A DNA stretch of 64,000 bases from Candidatus Hinthialibacter antarcticus (GCA_030765645.1 JAVCCE010000072.1:62001-126000); one strand, 5' to 3'. Positions 43,481 through 53,132 are shown, counted from the first letter of the stretch. The notes: generated by a model from the letters alone, not told the origin. Program-made: numbers and translations.

Positions 43481-45498
43481 TTTTGTAGAAGCCAGTTCAA
43501 CATCTCTTCATTGCCGGCGAGTTGCGTTTGGGTTTTGAGCGCGTCCGTCTTGCCAAGAGTGTTATACGCGTCTTTGGCCCATTTGGTTTGGAACGCTTCT
43601 CCCGTGTTGTGGATGAAGAGCGGTCGCGGCGCTATGACCGCCTGCGCCATCTGTAATCCGCCCGCCCGTTGGATATGGGGGACAAACAAACGCTGCAAAT
43701 AGGCTTCGTCAGAGTCCAGGTCAAATTGCGAGACGTTTGCAATGATCGCATCAACGCCGTCATGCAAGACGCCCGCCAATAGACTCCATAACCCGGCGTT
43801 TCCTATGCCAACCAGGGAAATTTTATCGATGTCTGCGCGGGATTCCAAATAAGACAAGCAGGTTAAACTATCCTGTACGCGCAAGGCGGTATCGCTGGGG
43901 TTGTAAGTATAAAAATGCGATACCTCTTCTGGCGAGCGGGTCGGTTTTAGGGCGTTGGGTTTATACACATTCGCGATCATTACCGCGCGCCCGCTGTCTA
44001 ATAACCCTTTCAGCAATGGGTCGGAGTCTGAATTGAACGACTCAAAGGGGAGGTCGGACAAAATGAGAACCGCGTCTTTAAGATGCTTGCCGTCTTGCGG
44101 CCAGGCGAACCACGCGTCGATGCGCTCACCCACGCCGCGTCGCCCGATTGCGATTCGTTCGATCATACGCGTATCTGTTTTTTCACGTTCGATTCGCTCT
44201 ACAACAATCTCATTAGCGGGTGGAGTTTGGGCGCCCATCGCATGAGTCAAAATCGTAGCGCCCCGGCGCTTGAGCGTCCGCAGTTGTAATTCTGAATTGG
44301 GATACGCTTGTTGTAATTGCGACTTGCTTTCCTGAATCCAATATTCACGCAAACCGTTTTCGTCAATCGCGTTGTCTGGATAATCGGCGAGTCCATTGGG
44401 GAAAATTTTTAATGCTTCCGTATCGACCTCAAAGGGAGTCTCGTCCAGGCGGTCGCTGTCTCCATCGAAAAACCAGCGATCAAACCAGGCGTAGACATGT
44501 TCTCTGCTCTGTTGATTGTAATTATGCGGCGCGTCTATCTGGACAGTCTTTACTTTATCTTCCGCTTCATACAGTGAATAGATGGATTTGACGGCTGGGT
44601 ATTCAACCCGCAGCGTTTCATCCGTCCAGTCTCCGGTGGCGGAAACCATTAAGAGCGGGCGCGGCGCCGCCATGGCGCCGTATTCGACGTTAAATGAATG
44701 AAGGCGCAAACTGGGCCCGTTTTCACACAAACAGCCGCCCTGAAAATGGGATGAAATCATATTGACCGGAACCGAAACTTTGATCCGTTCATCGAGGGCT
44801 GTGAGTCCATAGGTTTGCGTCCCGCCGCCGGACGCGCCAGTGCAACCGATGCGGTCGGGGTCTACGCCGTCTAATGATTGAAGAAAATCAACAGCGCGGA
44901 CGCTGTTCCAAAATTGCAGGCCATGCAGCGAGAGTCCCCACAGCCATTCGCTTGGTCCGCTGAAAGTATGGCTGATTTGCTTGCTGTCCACATAGCCGAT
45001 CATGTCGTACGCAAATACGACGCACCCCATGCGGGCGAGATTGATGCTACGCCCTGGAATTGAAAATTCACCGCTGTTTGTCAGGCGGCCTTCTTGCGCA
45101 TGTCCGTGCGGACAAATAATTCCGGGATATGGTGCGGGTTTTCCAATAGGGCGATATAAGTTTCCTGTGACATACACGCCGGGCAAACTTTCGAAATACG
45201 CTTTTTCAACGCTATAGCCGTCGCCTTCGATCCGGTCAAAAATTTTTACGTTCAGCGGCGTCTTTTCTGGCCAGGGAAAACAACCAAGCGAAACGCGGAG
45301 ATTGTCTTTAAGGTCTAGTTTGTGTTGAAGCCACTCATATTTTGATTTAAATTCGGTGAAGGTATAAAAATCTTGATTTGTGCGGGTTTGCTCCGCTCGT
45401 TGATCTATTCTGGGAAGATATTCTGATCCAATTGACGGTAATTGGGCAAAAATCATTAGGAGGGGAAAGGCGACAATGAAATATTTATTTCTATACAT
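43477..45498 (-). CDS. Secreted alpha/beta-hydrolase, acetyl-xylan-esterase-like
   Basis: 673 residues from ATG 45498, with GGAG upstream. Signal peptide at about 1-24. The N-terminal hydrolase domain carries the nucleophile elbow G-A-S-G-G-G near residue 230, and RPLLMVSATGDWTD and APHNYNQQSREH supply candidate Asp and His. A second domain of about 280 residues repeats alpha/beta-hydrolase features (LVGIGNAGLWSLL, IAPRPLFIHNTG) without an obvious Ser nucleophile. Similar proteins are annotated as acetyl xylan esterases or dienelactone-like hydrolases in glycan-degrading bacteria. It converges on lolC with a 4-base overlap. Confidence 0.82.
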   Translation of the reverse strand: MYRNKYFIVAFPLLMIFAQLPSIGSEYLPRIDQRAEQTRTNQDFYTFTEFKSKYEWLQHKLDLKDNLRVSLGCFPWPEKTPLNVKIFDRIEGDGYSVEKAYFESLPGVYVTGNLYRPIGKPAPYPGIICPHGHAQEGRLTNSGEFSIPGRSINLARMGCVVFAYDMIGYVDSKQISHTFSGPSEWLWGLSLHGLQFWNSVRAVDFLQSLDGVDPDRIGCTGASGGGTQTYGLTALDERIKVSVPVNMISSHFQGGCLCENGPSLRLHSFNVEYGAMAAPRPLLMVSATGDWTDETLRVEYPAVKSIYSLYEAEDKVKTVQIDAPHNYNQQSREHVYAWFDRWFFDGDSDRLDETPFEVDTEALKIFPNGLADYPDNAIDENGLREYWIQESKSQLQQAYPNSELQLRTLKRRGATILTHAMGAQTPPANEIVVERIEREKTDTRMIERIAIGRRGVGERIDAWFAWPQDGKHLKDAVLILSDLPFESFNSDSDPLLKGLLDSGRAVMIANVYKPNALKPTRSPEEVSHFYTYNPSDTALRVQDSLTCLSYLESRADIDKISLVGIGNAGLWSLLAGVLHDGVDAIIANVSQFDLDSDEAYLQRLFVPHIQRAGGLQMAQAVIAPRPLFIHNTGEAFQTKWAKDAYNTLGKTDALKTQTQLAGNEEMLNWLLQN

Positions 45499-45672
45499 AT
45501 TCAGGCTCCAATATTGGTCGGTTGATGATATCTGCAAGGATTTTCCTCTAAACATAATGACCCGCTAGTTTTATCACACATTAACTATGATGAAAAAGGC
45601 TTTTCATTTGAAAAAAAACAAATATGATTTACTATACACATAACCTGTGGAGGGCCAAAGGAGTTTTTTTTG

Positions 45673-46149
45673 ATGAATGATACACTGAATACGGAATGCG
45701 TAATCTGCGGCGGTCATATATCCAGACGTGGAATGGATATATGTTGCTCTGATGAAGATCAATACCTGCTGATATGCTGCAAAGGCCATCTCCGCAAGTT
45801 TGAAGACCGCTCCGGCTCTATTGATGACGTTGTGGTTGAATTGTTTCACGATCTGGATAATTTTTTGCGCGACCGAGGCGATAAAATTGAAAATTATGAC
45901 GAATCCGGCGTCAATGGAGAACTTGAAAATAGAGTGATTCGTTGGATTAATAAAAAAATGATCGACGCCAAAAGCGTCGCTGGGATTGGTTATTGCAAAG
46001 GTTGCGGCTCTCCGATCATGGGCGGGCGTACGATGTGCAATAATTGCTCGCAAACCACTAATGTTCAATCAATGCTTAGTAGCAACAAACCAGGACAACC
46101 AGGCGGCGGCTCTGGTAAGCGAATTGGCGGTATGCACTTTAAGCGATAG
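45673..46149 (+). CDS. Small protein with two zinc-ribbon-like clusters
   Basis: 158 residues from ATG 45673, with AGGAG upstream; not recognised. The N-terminal half has CVICGG, then CC and CCKGH (about 9-42), and the C-terminal half has CKGCG and CNNC (about 111-130), as in a rubredoxin-like or zinc-ribbon module. An acidic helical segment lies between. The C-terminus is Gly-rich with basic residues (GGGSGKRIGGMHFKR). A DNA/RNA or protein-binding role is possible, but no family supports it. A weak TTGAAA (45608-45613) and TATACA (45633-45638) pair with 19-base spacing lies upstream. Confidence 0.75.
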   Translation: MNDTLNTECVICGGHISRRGMDICCSDEDQYLLICCKGHLRKFEDRSGSIDDVVVELFHDLDNFLRDRGDKIENYDESGVNGELENRVIRWINKKMIDAKSVAGIGYCKGCGSPIMGGRTMCNNCSQTTNVQSMLSSNKPGQPGGGSGKRIGGMHFKR

Positions 46150-46155
46150 GCGCGT

Positions 46156-46980
46156 TTACCAGTATTCCTCTACGTGAATTGTTCCCGGCGATTTTCTCTC
46201 ATCCTTCTTGAATCCCGATTTATCTAATTCGACAATCGAGTCTTCGATCATTTTCGGGTTCCCGCACAAAAATACCTCGTACTGATCGCTCGATAATTTT
46301 GGATCAATCTCAATTTCTTTGGTCATGAGTTTTTGTAGGATGTCCTGAACATATCCTGAATGCCCGGCCCAGGTGAGGTCATCCCGTTTGCGGGAGATTA
46401 CCGGAAAGTAATGAAGATTGGGGCAAAAGCGCTCAAGCGAAATTAACTCATCGCGATAGCCAAGGTCCCATGAGTAGCGGGCGCCGTGTACGATGACAAA
46501 TTTTCGCTCTGGTATGTTCAGTAACTGGGTGCGCACCATGCTAATGTAAGGCGCCAGCCCTGTGCCAGTGGCTGCCAGGCAAACATGCTTTTCGGGTGGA
46601 ACCTTATCCAGTGTGAACATCCCGGTCGCGCGAGGCCCCAAATAAACCAGGTCGCCAATTTGAAGATTAAACAACCGTGGAGTCAGTTCGCCGTTGGACA
46701 CGAGCGCAAGATAGATATCAAGGTAGGAATTTTCTTTGCTGGATGAGGCAATGGAGTACGCCCGGCGGATCATTTCTTCCGGGTCGCGTTGTTTCTGTTC
46801 TTCCGGTTCCGGGTCGCAGCCTCCCAGCCGTTTCGTATTTCGTTTAAGCCCTAATGTGGTGTATTGACCGGGCGTAAACGTAAACATCTCCTCATCCGGG
46901 GCGACGCGCAAGATGATAAGCCCTGGCGAAATTTCAATCCGCTGGATCACTATTGCGTTATAGTCGAGTTTTCGTATCAT
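46156..46980 (-). CDS. fpr: Ferredoxin-NADP+ reductase, bacterial Fpr type
   Basis: 274 residues. FAD-binding barrel (about 1-120) with the isoalloxazine-binding RRAYSIASSS near 67. The NADP domain has the loop AATGTGLAPYISMVR near 132. The C-terminal VEEYW stacks with the flavin as in the E. coli and Azotobacter enzymes. It exchanges electrons between NADPH and ferredoxin or flavodoxin. An acidic insertion CDPEPEEQKQRDPEE sits before the FAD motif. GGGGA lies before the ATG. It follows the symporter gene in the same direction. Confidence 0.93.
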   Translation of the reverse strand: MIRKLDYNAIVIQRIEISPGLIILRVAPDEEMFTFTPGQYTTLGLKRNTKRLGGCDPEPEEQKQRDPEEMIRRAYSIASSSKENSYLDIYLALVSNGELTPRLFNLQIGDLVYLGPRATGMFTLDKVPPEKHVCLAATGTGLAPYISMVRTQLLNIPERKFVIVHGARYSWDLGYRDELISLERFCPNLHYFPVISRKRDDLTWAGHSGYVQDILQKLMTKEIEIDPKLSSDQYEVFLCGNPKMIEDSIVELDKSGFKKDERKSPGTIHVEEYW

Positions 46981-47027
46981 TGGTTCCCCAGAAGCATTTT
47001 CTCATATCAATTCCCCGCAAATGCAAA

Positions 47028-48737
47028 TCAGGACGCAAGGAAATAGTAGACGCCGCCAATCAACGCTGCGACCCAAATCCAAGCGAACAAGAAACCATAA
47101 GTATCTGTTTTAGTTGGAACGTAAAATTCCCAATCAGGATGATTGATGATTTTCGTCCGTTGTTCGGGTTGTGAATTTTCGGGCAACTCGAACGGTTCCG
47201 TTGGATTTTCGCCGTCTTGGACTGGCGTGTTCAGGCAGCGGTAGAGTTGATTCAATTTGGTTTCGTCCGCCCGTTTTGTCATCAGGCTAACGGCTACCAT
47301 CACGATGGCGCCCACGCTGAGATAGGAAAGCATTTGAAACGGTAAGCGAAATTCGCCGTCATAGACAGTAACCGCTGGAAGATAATTTACCGCAAACGCA
47401 TTCATATCGAAAATGAATGACAATTTATTAGATGTCACAAGCAGCACGAAAAATGCAGATAGCGTACACGCCCAGGCGGCGGCTGGCGTGGCGCGGCGCC
47501 AGAACAGGCCGATCCAAAATGCGATGCCCATCATGGCTTGGATTTTCCAGAACGTTTCCAACCCTTCGATCACAGAATCAAGCGAGAGGGCGAATGCCAC
47601 GCTGCCGAGAATGATTAAGCCAGCCGTAACGCGCCCGATAAATACATAGTGCGCTTGAGATTTGGTTGGCGCGACATAGGGCTTATACACATTTTCAGTG
47701 AACAAGGCTGACGATGAGATCATCCACGCATCGCAGGACGACATGACGGCCGCCAAAATCGAAGCGATGAAAAGCCCCAGTAACCCGGGCGCGATGGTGG
47801 GCAGAATGTCGCGCGCCATCAGACCGTAGGTCTGGTCGATTTGTGCGTCTGAGGTCAAGCCGGGGTATAAGGCAATGGCGCATAATCCGGTGATGGTCCA
47901 TGCAACGGTGCAGAACCGCTTAAGCATGTTGCCGTAACAAAAGCCGACGCGGTTGTCCATTTCGGTTAGACCCGCTGCGCAACAACTCATGATATGCGGT
48001 TGAGTCACGATGCCGATCAATCCGTTGAATGCAATGACGGCAATATAGAAGGCCGTGATCTCACCGGGAGCGACTAATGAGAACATTGCAGGATCGGCGA
48101 TAGTGTCTTTTAGTCCTGATATTCCGCCTACTAAATGCAGTGCAAAGGGCAACACCAAGAACGAAAGAAATATGGTCAGGATGCCTTGTATAAAGTCAGT
48201 CAGGATCGCTGCCCGTAGGCCGCCCGCGATGCCGTATACGACAAATAATACGGTGAGAATCGCAATCGCCCAAAATTCACTAAAGGCGCCGCCAGTGGAG
48301 GCGGTAATCATGGCCCCGCTGCCTTTAAGCATGGTGGCAATGTTCACAACAAGTTGCAGGATACAAATTCCCGCATACAGGGCGGCAACCGAATGACCAT
48401 AGCGCATGTTGAAATAGTCGCCAGTAGTCAGAGCGCGCATCCGGCGGAAGATGGGCGCAATCGTCCAATAGAACGGCGTGCAAAACAGCCACAGCCATTG
48501 ATACCAGATGCCCGACAGCCCATTGGTGTAGGTTTTACGCGCAACTGAAACCGCTTGGTCGGAGTGGGTTCCTGAACCAAACGAATAGAACAGCATGAAG
48601 GTTTTTCGAAACTGGCGTCCGCCCAAAAAGAAGTCAACGGTATTTTTGACTTTGTTGGCGGCCATGACGCCGATGATGGTGACGCCGACTAGGTAGGCAA
48701 ATAAAACTAGCCAGTCGATAATATGAATCCCAAGCAT
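47028..48737 (-). CDS. Sodium:solute symporter (SSS family)
   Basis: 569 residues from the second ATG (48737), nine bases after GGGGA; an upstream ATG directly abuts that site. About 13-14 transmembrane helices. GYAGICILQ-like and GIAGGLRAAILTDFIQGILTIF near 185, typical of the SSS core, and the long early loop FGSGTHSDQAV are seen. A soluble linker between the last two helices is Pro/Glu-rich. Substrate cannot be told; sugars, organic acids or amino acids are all possible. Downstream of PIN-PhoH and upstream of fpr on the same strand. Confidence 0.9.
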   Translation of the reverse strand: MLGIHIIDWLVLFAYLVGVTIIGVMAANKVKNTVDFFLGGRQFRKTFMLFYSFGSGTHSDQAVSVARKTYTNGLSGIWYQWLWLFCTPFYWTIAPIFRRMRALTTGDYFNMRYGHSVAALYAGICILQLVVNIATMLKGSGAMITASTGGAFSEFWAIAILTVLFVVYGIAGGLRAAILTDFIQGILTIFLSFLVLPFALHLVGGISGLKDTIADPAMFSLVAPGEITAFYIAVIAFNGLIGIVTQPHIMSCCAAGLTEMDNRVGFCYGNMLKRFCTVAWTITGLCAIALYPGLTSDAQIDQTYGLMARDILPTIAPGLLGLFIASILAAVMSSCDAWMISSSALFTENVYKPYVAPTKSQAHYVFIGRVTAGLIILGSVAFALSLDSVIEGLETFWKIQAMMGIAFWIGLFWRRATPAAAWACTLSAFFVLLVTSNKLSFIFDMNAFAVNYLPAVTVYDGEFRLPFQMLSYLSVGAIVMVAVSLMTKRADETKLNQLYRCLNTPVQDGENPTEPFELPENSQPEQRTKIINHPDWEFYVPTKTDTYGFLFAWIWVAALIGGVYYFLAS

Positions 48738-48773
48738 AACGCACATTCCCCAATATTAATGAATCATGATAAT

Positions 48774-48826
48774 AAAAAAAAATCATATCATATTTGCGGC
48801 GGACCGGCAATTAGCGGCCCGCCGCA
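48774..48826 (-). terminator. Probable terminator after the PIN-PhoH gene
   Basis: On the minus strand TGCGGCGG (48826-48819) pairs with CCGCCGCA (48802-48795), with an inner CCG/CGG pairing, followed 12 bases later by nine T (48782-48774). The gap before the T-run lowers certainty. Confidence 0.6.
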
Positions 48827-48841
48827 GAAGGATAGAATTAC

Positions 48842-50032
48842 TTATAAGCCTTTGCGCAAAATCATGTCGCAGATCGGGCCGCGGCTGCGGTCGCCTTTCA
48901 GCACAATGTGGCCATAGCCGGGTTCGCCGAGGCAGGTTTTGACGATCCAGTTGAGTCCGTTGTTGAATTTGTTGAGATAGCGGTTATCAATTTGCTCGAC
49001 ATCGCCCAAGCAAATACATTTCGTTCCGTGGCTCATGCGCGTCAACAGGCTGCGCGCTTCGACGCGGGAGAGGTTCTGCGTCTCGTCGATGATGACCACG
49101 GCGTTTTCGATGTTCATGCCGCGAATGTAGGCGATGGGGAGAACTTCAAATATTTCGGTATTGAGTTTCAGTTTTTGCGGGGTCGAATCTTCGGTGAAGA
49201 TGCGGCTGCATTTGCTGCCGCGCTGCATGTGAAGTTTATAAATCAGGTTGCGCAAATAACGGATGTAAGGCTCGACTTTATCTTCTATGTCGCCAGGCAA
49301 GAAGCCTAAGCCTTCGCCAATTTCAATGGTCGGCTTGACCAAGTAGATTTTTTCGTATTGCTTTTCTTGTATGGCAAGGTGCATGGCCGCCGCAAGCGCG
49401 ATATACGACTTTCCGTAACCCGCTTTTGATTGAATGGAGACTAAGTTGATATGCTCGTTCATCATCAATTCAAACGCGAGATTTTGGTAGACGTTAATGG
49501 GGCGCACGTTCCAGATTTTGTGGTCATAATCAATGACGCGGCGTTCGGTTGGCGTCATGTTGAATACGGGCTTGCCGTTTTCCCAGGTAAACGAATTCGG
49601 GATAAAGTCGTCGCCTTCTTCGGTGAACCCGGTGTAGAGTTGCGATTCTGATTGAAACGGGATCGACTCTTCGAATGGTTCGCTGCGAACGGAATGGTAT
49701 TTTGAGAGAACTCGAAACAATTTGTCGTTTGTGACGAGGATGGGGTCTTGCAATTCGGCGTCTTTGATGTCTTCCAGGATGCGTAGGTCGCCGTTGCCGT
49801 TTTGGCTTGATTTTTTGTTTACGCCGATGATTTTGACATATTGGCTTTCTTCAATTTCATCCACTGCGCGTGAGACGACTGGGGCGAGGCGTTTGTCGTG
49901 TTTGAGTCCATCTAATTCCAGGACGACGGTGTATGGAAGATAAATCTCATTTTCACTGCCGTTCCGAAGAATCTCGATACACTTGGGGTTATCGAGGAGA
50001 ACGCTTGTATCAATTACATAATTCTTCCGCAT
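48842..50032 (-). CDS. phoH2: PIN-PhoH fusion protein (PhoH2-like RNase/helicase)
   Basis: 396 residues from ATG 50032, with GGAGG upstream. The N-terminal PIN nuclease domain (about 1-130) starts with YVIDTSVLLDNP, containing the first metal Asp, and has further acidic residues in VVLELDGLKHD and VTNDKLF. The C-terminal PhoH ATPase (about 195-390) has the P-loop SKAGYGKSY, VVIIDETQN as Walker B, and GDVEQID. In mycobacteria such fusions unwind and cleave RNA. A strong extended -10 promoter and a terminator make it a separate unit. Confidence 0.92.
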   Translation of the reverse strand: MRKNYVIDTSVLLDNPKCIEILRNGSENEIYLPYTVVLELDGLKHDKRLAPVVSRAVDEIEESQYVKIIGVNKKSSQNGNGDLRILEDIKDAELQDPILVTNDKLFRVLSKYHSVRSEPFEESIPFQSESQLYTGFTEEGDDFIPNSFTWENGKPVFNMTPTERRVIDYDHKIWNVRPINVYQNLAFELMMNEHINLVSIQSKAGYGKSYIALAAAMHLAIQEKQYEKIYLVKPTIEIGEGLGFLPGDIEDKVEPYIRYLRNLIYKLHMQRGSKCSRIFTEDSTPQKLKLNTEIFEVLPIAYIRGMNIENAVVIIDETQNLSRVEARSLLTRMSHGTKCICLGDVEQIDNRYLNKFNNGLNWIVKTCLGEPGYGHIVLKGDRSRGPICDMILRKGL

Positions 50033-50192
50033 GAAGCCCTCCATCACAGGAAATAATCAGATTAAATGTCTGAACTGGCGGACGTTGTCCGCAAGCGTAC
50101 TCTCCTTTCGATGGTCGGGGTGGATTTTTGGCGCTGCTTATGAAGAATTGCTGGCATGAAGCCCTCAATAAACATATTTCAGTCGATGAAAC

Positions 50193-50201
50193 ATTATAGC
50201 A
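50193..50201 (-). promoter_or_regulatory. Extended -10 promoter of the PIN-PhoH gene
   Basis: Read on the minus strand: TGCTATAAT, a TGn extension with a perfect -10 box (TATAAT at 50198-50193). No good -35 is seen. It would give a leader of roughly 150 bases before the ATG at 50032, enough for leader-level control. Confidence 0.45.
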
Positions 50202-50302
50202 CAAAAGTTGAAGTTCTATTGTGAAATATATGTTAAGATTACCTATTGCAGGTCATGTTTCATATAAATGTTCTTTCTTAATACTAATCAACTATGTCTA
50301 TA

Positions 50303-51772
50303 TTACTGAGTTGGTTGAATTGGTGCGATTTCTGGGTTTTTTCGCGCCCAGTTCAAATATTCATCCACGGTGTAAAAGGTTTCGTGTTGATAGAGAGCGC
50401 CCTTCTCTTCCACTCTCGCTTTCCAATTGCTCTCCCATGAATCGCCAGTCGCGTCCATCCAGGCGAGCGTCCTGGCGTCTAAATTTTGTTGGACAGGGGC
50501 GTATTTTGGATTGCCAACCAGGTTATTCATTTGATAGGGGTCATTTTTAAGATCAAATAATAGCCAGGGTTTATCTTGATAGCGGGCGTACATATACCGT
50601 TCCGTGCGAACGCCGCGCCATGCGTTTTCTACAGTCCCGTGAGCGTAGGGGCCGAAAATTTGCATGAAGGCGGAATCGGGGCTTTTGTCGGTTTTGCCTT
50701 CGATATACGCGGACAGGTCGCTGCCCTGCATTTCTCTTGGTACATCAAGCCCACACAGTCCGAGCATGGTGGGCGCCATGTCAACATGGGTGAACATCGC
50801 CTCGCTGACATGGTTCTGACGCGCGTTCTTTGGATAGCGCACGATCCCTGGAACCACGGCTGATTCTTCGTGCGGTTTGCGCTTGAGGCGCAGCCCGTGC
50901 GACCCCAACATGTCGCCGTGATCAGATGTAAAAATAACGATGGTGTCATCGGTGAGACCCAGTTGATCTAACTGATCGAGAATGCGCCCGACCTGGTCAT
51001 CAATCGCAGTGATCGCAGCGTAATATTTGGCGATGTCTTCCTTGCTGCCGAGTTCCGTTCCAGGTTTCCAGTTGGGGCGAAGCGTGATCGCTTCTGGATC
51101 ATACATATCCTCATATTTTTTTGGTGCGCCGTAGGGGTTATGCGGCGGCCCCATGCCCACCATCAGGAAAAATGGATTGGTCTGGTTCGCTTGTATGAAT
51201 TCAAGCGTCAGGTCAGTCCAGCCTTCCGGCTCAAATTTTTTGATAGGGATAGGCTCGTCGGTATCACGAAAATAGTGGTTATCAAAATGGCGGTGGCTGC
51301 ATTGGTTGGCCGCCCAGTAATCGAAGCCTTGTCGCCTTGGCCCCGGCGGGACGAACCCCGGCAAGCGCTTTCCACCGTCCAAGTGCCATTTACCGATGAA
51401 GCCTGTCTTGTAGCCAGCGGCGCCCATCAATTCAGCGATGCTGGTTTCGGATTCCCGCAGTCGCAGGTCGTTGGCGATCATGCCATTGGCGCTGGCGTAC
51501 TTGCCTGTTAGCAGACACGCGCGCGCCGCGCAGCAGACCGGCGTATTGGCGACCGTGTTTGGAAACAGGATGCCTTCTTTCGCCAGGCGGTCGATATTCG
51601 GCGTTTTAACGTCGGGGTTGCCCATGCAGCCCATCGCTTGCCCGCGCATCTGATCGGGAAAAATAAAGATGACGTTTGGCGGGCGCGACTCATTCTTCGA
51701 AGATGCGACTGCTCCATGACTTGCGAGCGCCGCAGAGGTGGAAGCCATAAAATGCCGACGGGAAATTTTCAC
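50303..51772 (-). CDS. Exported sulfatase (arylsulfatase superfamily)
   Basis: 489 residues from GTG 51772, with AAGGAA upstream. The Tat-like signal SRRHFMASTSAALASHG is at about 4-20. The formylglycine motif C80-C-A-A-R84 fits C-x-[PA]-x-R, so it is a Cys-type sulfatase needing the formylglycine-generating enzyme, absent from this window. Metal ligands are D40 in IFPDQMRG and the pair in SDHGDMLGSHG; KWHLDGG and LLTGKY also fit. It removes sulfate esters from glycans or small molecules; the substrate is not predictable. Confidence 0.93.
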   Translation of the reverse strand: MKISRRHFMASTSAALASHGAVASSKNESRPPNVIFIFPDQMRGQAMGCMGNPDVKTPNIDRLAKEGILFPNTVANTPVCCAARACLLTGKYASANGMIANDLRLRESETSIAELMGAAGYKTGFIGKWHLDGGKRLPGFVPPGPRRQGFDYWAANQCSHRHFDNHYFRDTDEPIPIKKFEPEGWTDLTLEFIQANQTNPFFLMVGMGPPHNPYGAPKKYEDMYDPEAITLRPNWKPGTELGSKEDIAKYYAAITAIDDQVGRILDQLDQLGLTDDTIVIFTSDHGDMLGSHGLRLKRKPHEESAVVPGIVRYPKNARQNHVSEAMFTHVDMAPTMLGLCGLDVPREMQGSDLSAYIEGKTDKSPDSAFMQIFGPYAHGTVENAWRGVRTERYMYARYQDKPWLLFDLKNDPYQMNNLVGNPKYAPVQQNLDARTLAWMDATGDSWESNWKARVEEKGALYQHETFYTVDEYLNWARKNPEIAPIQPTQ

Positions 51773-51882
51773 AATTTGAGTTCCTTATTCATTTGGACAA
51801 TAGCGTAATGTAATTAACGCAATTATTTTGTATCCATTAATTCTACAAATCTACCATGAACGGGTTTGTTTCGTCAACAAAA

Positions 51883-51896
51883 GTGTATAATTACAC
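51883..51896 (+). promoter_or_regulatory. -10 box inside an inverted repeat upstream of the RND operon
   Basis: GTGTA-TAAT-TACAC has perfect 5-base arms and includes TATAAT (51886-51891). A repressor bound here would block transcription of the efflux genes starting at 51950. The -35 region is weak. Confidence 0.45.
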
Positions 51897-51949
51897 AATA
51901 TACAAGTCTCCTCGATTATCTCAAATCATTTTTTCAGGAGCCTCACCCC

Positions 51950-53101
51950 ATGTTTAACTTACTCACGCGCCGCTATGTATGCGCTGCGTCTATCTTTTTT
52001 TTGACTTTCTCGTTGGTTGCAATTGCGCAGCCGCCCGATATGCCAGTGATGATCCCCAGCGTTCGCGCTGACGCGGTGCGTATGGAAGACGTGCAAGAAC
52101 GTCGGCAGATTACGGGAGATTTGCGGGCGAAGTTTCGTTCACAAGTCGCCGCGCTCGAAGAAGGCCGCCTGGTTAAAATTTTGGCGGACGAAGCGGACGT
52201 CGTCAAAAAAGGCGACCTCATCGCGCGTATTGACGACCGCCGCTTAAAGGCGCAACTCGACGGTTTGGAAGCGCAACGGCAGATTACCTTGGCGCAAAAT
52301 GAAGCGCGGCGGGCGGAACTGAAAAACGCCCAATGGAACCTCAACCGCTTAAAGCCGCTGTGGGACAAAAAACTCACCACTGAACAGGAACTCGAAAACG
52401 CCAATATGCTTGTTCAGGTGAAAGAGGCCGAGGTTTTGGCGGGCGAACGGACGTTGATACAAATAAAGAGCTCCATTGATCTCTTGAAAATTCGCCTGGA
52501 AGAAACCCGCATTGATGCGCCTTTCGATGGCGTAATAATTGAACGCAATGCCGAGTTGGGCGAATGGATTACGCCGGGCAACCTTGTTGTCACCATGATC
52601 TCGACCGGGACCATCGAAGCCTGGCTCGAAGCGCCGGAACGCATTGCCTATCTGTTTCAAAAAGAAGGCGGCGATGTCCAAATTGAAATTTCCGCTAGCG
52701 GGCAATCTTTGGAACCAAAAGAAGTACGCATCATCCCCCAAGTCGACCCGCGCGTACGCACGATGTTTATTGTTGCCGACCTCGAAATGGACGCCAACCA
52801 TTTGGCGCCGGGCATGTCGGTCACCGCGTCCTTACCGACTGGCGAACGCAAGACGCGTATGACGGTTTCAAAAGACGCGATTATGCATCAGGAAACAGGG
52901 TTCTTCGTATATAAAGCACAACAAAGTGAAGATGGCTACATTGCTTCGCCTGCGCCGATTACGCGGTTGTTTACCACTGGCGACCGGGTCGCGATTGAGT
53001 CGCCCGCTTTAGCGGAAAGTGACTTGGTCATTGTAGAAGGCAATGAACGACTTTTCCCGATGTCGCCCATTTCTTTAATTGGGCAAACGGACGCAGAATA
53101 A
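51950..53101 (+). CDS. RND efflux periplasmic adaptor (HlyD/MFP family)
   Basis: 383 residues from ATG 51950, with AGGAG upstream. Signal peptide at about 1-26. The lipoyl-like half EEGRLVKILADEADVVKKGDLIARID near 68-92 leads into an alpha-hairpin, and RIDAPFDGVIIERNAELGEWITPG-type sequence completes the lipoyl domain. Beta-barrel and membrane-proximal domains follow. It joins the inner-membrane pump to an outer-membrane channel. The pump gene follows 31 bases on. No TolC-like channel is in the window. Confidence 0.93.
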   Translation: MFNLLTRRYVCAASIFFLTFSLVAIAQPPDMPVMIPSVRADAVRMEDVQERRQITGDLRAKFRSQVAALEEGRLVKILADEADVVKKGDLIARIDDRRLKAQLDGLEAQRQITLAQNEARRAELKNAQWNLNRLKPLWDKKLTTEQELENANMLVQVKEAEVLAGERTLIQIKSSIDLLKIRLEETRIDAPFDGVIIERNAELGEWITPGNLVVTMISTGTIEAWLEAPERIAYLFQKEGGDVQIEISASGQSLEPKEVRIIPQVDPRVRTMFIVADLEMDANHLAPGMSVTASLPTGERKTRMTVSKDAIMHQETGFFVYKAQQSEDGYIASPAPITRLFTTGDRVAIESPALAESDLVIVEGNERLFPMSPISLIGQTDAE

Positions 53102-53132
53102 TCACTCAAAAAATGGAGCCTCAATTTTTACC

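Noticed and set aside
50033-50302. Small gene in the gap upstream of PIN-PhoH
   Set aside because: Frames here lack start signals; one overlaps the sulfatase end on the opposite strand. Only the promoter is supported.
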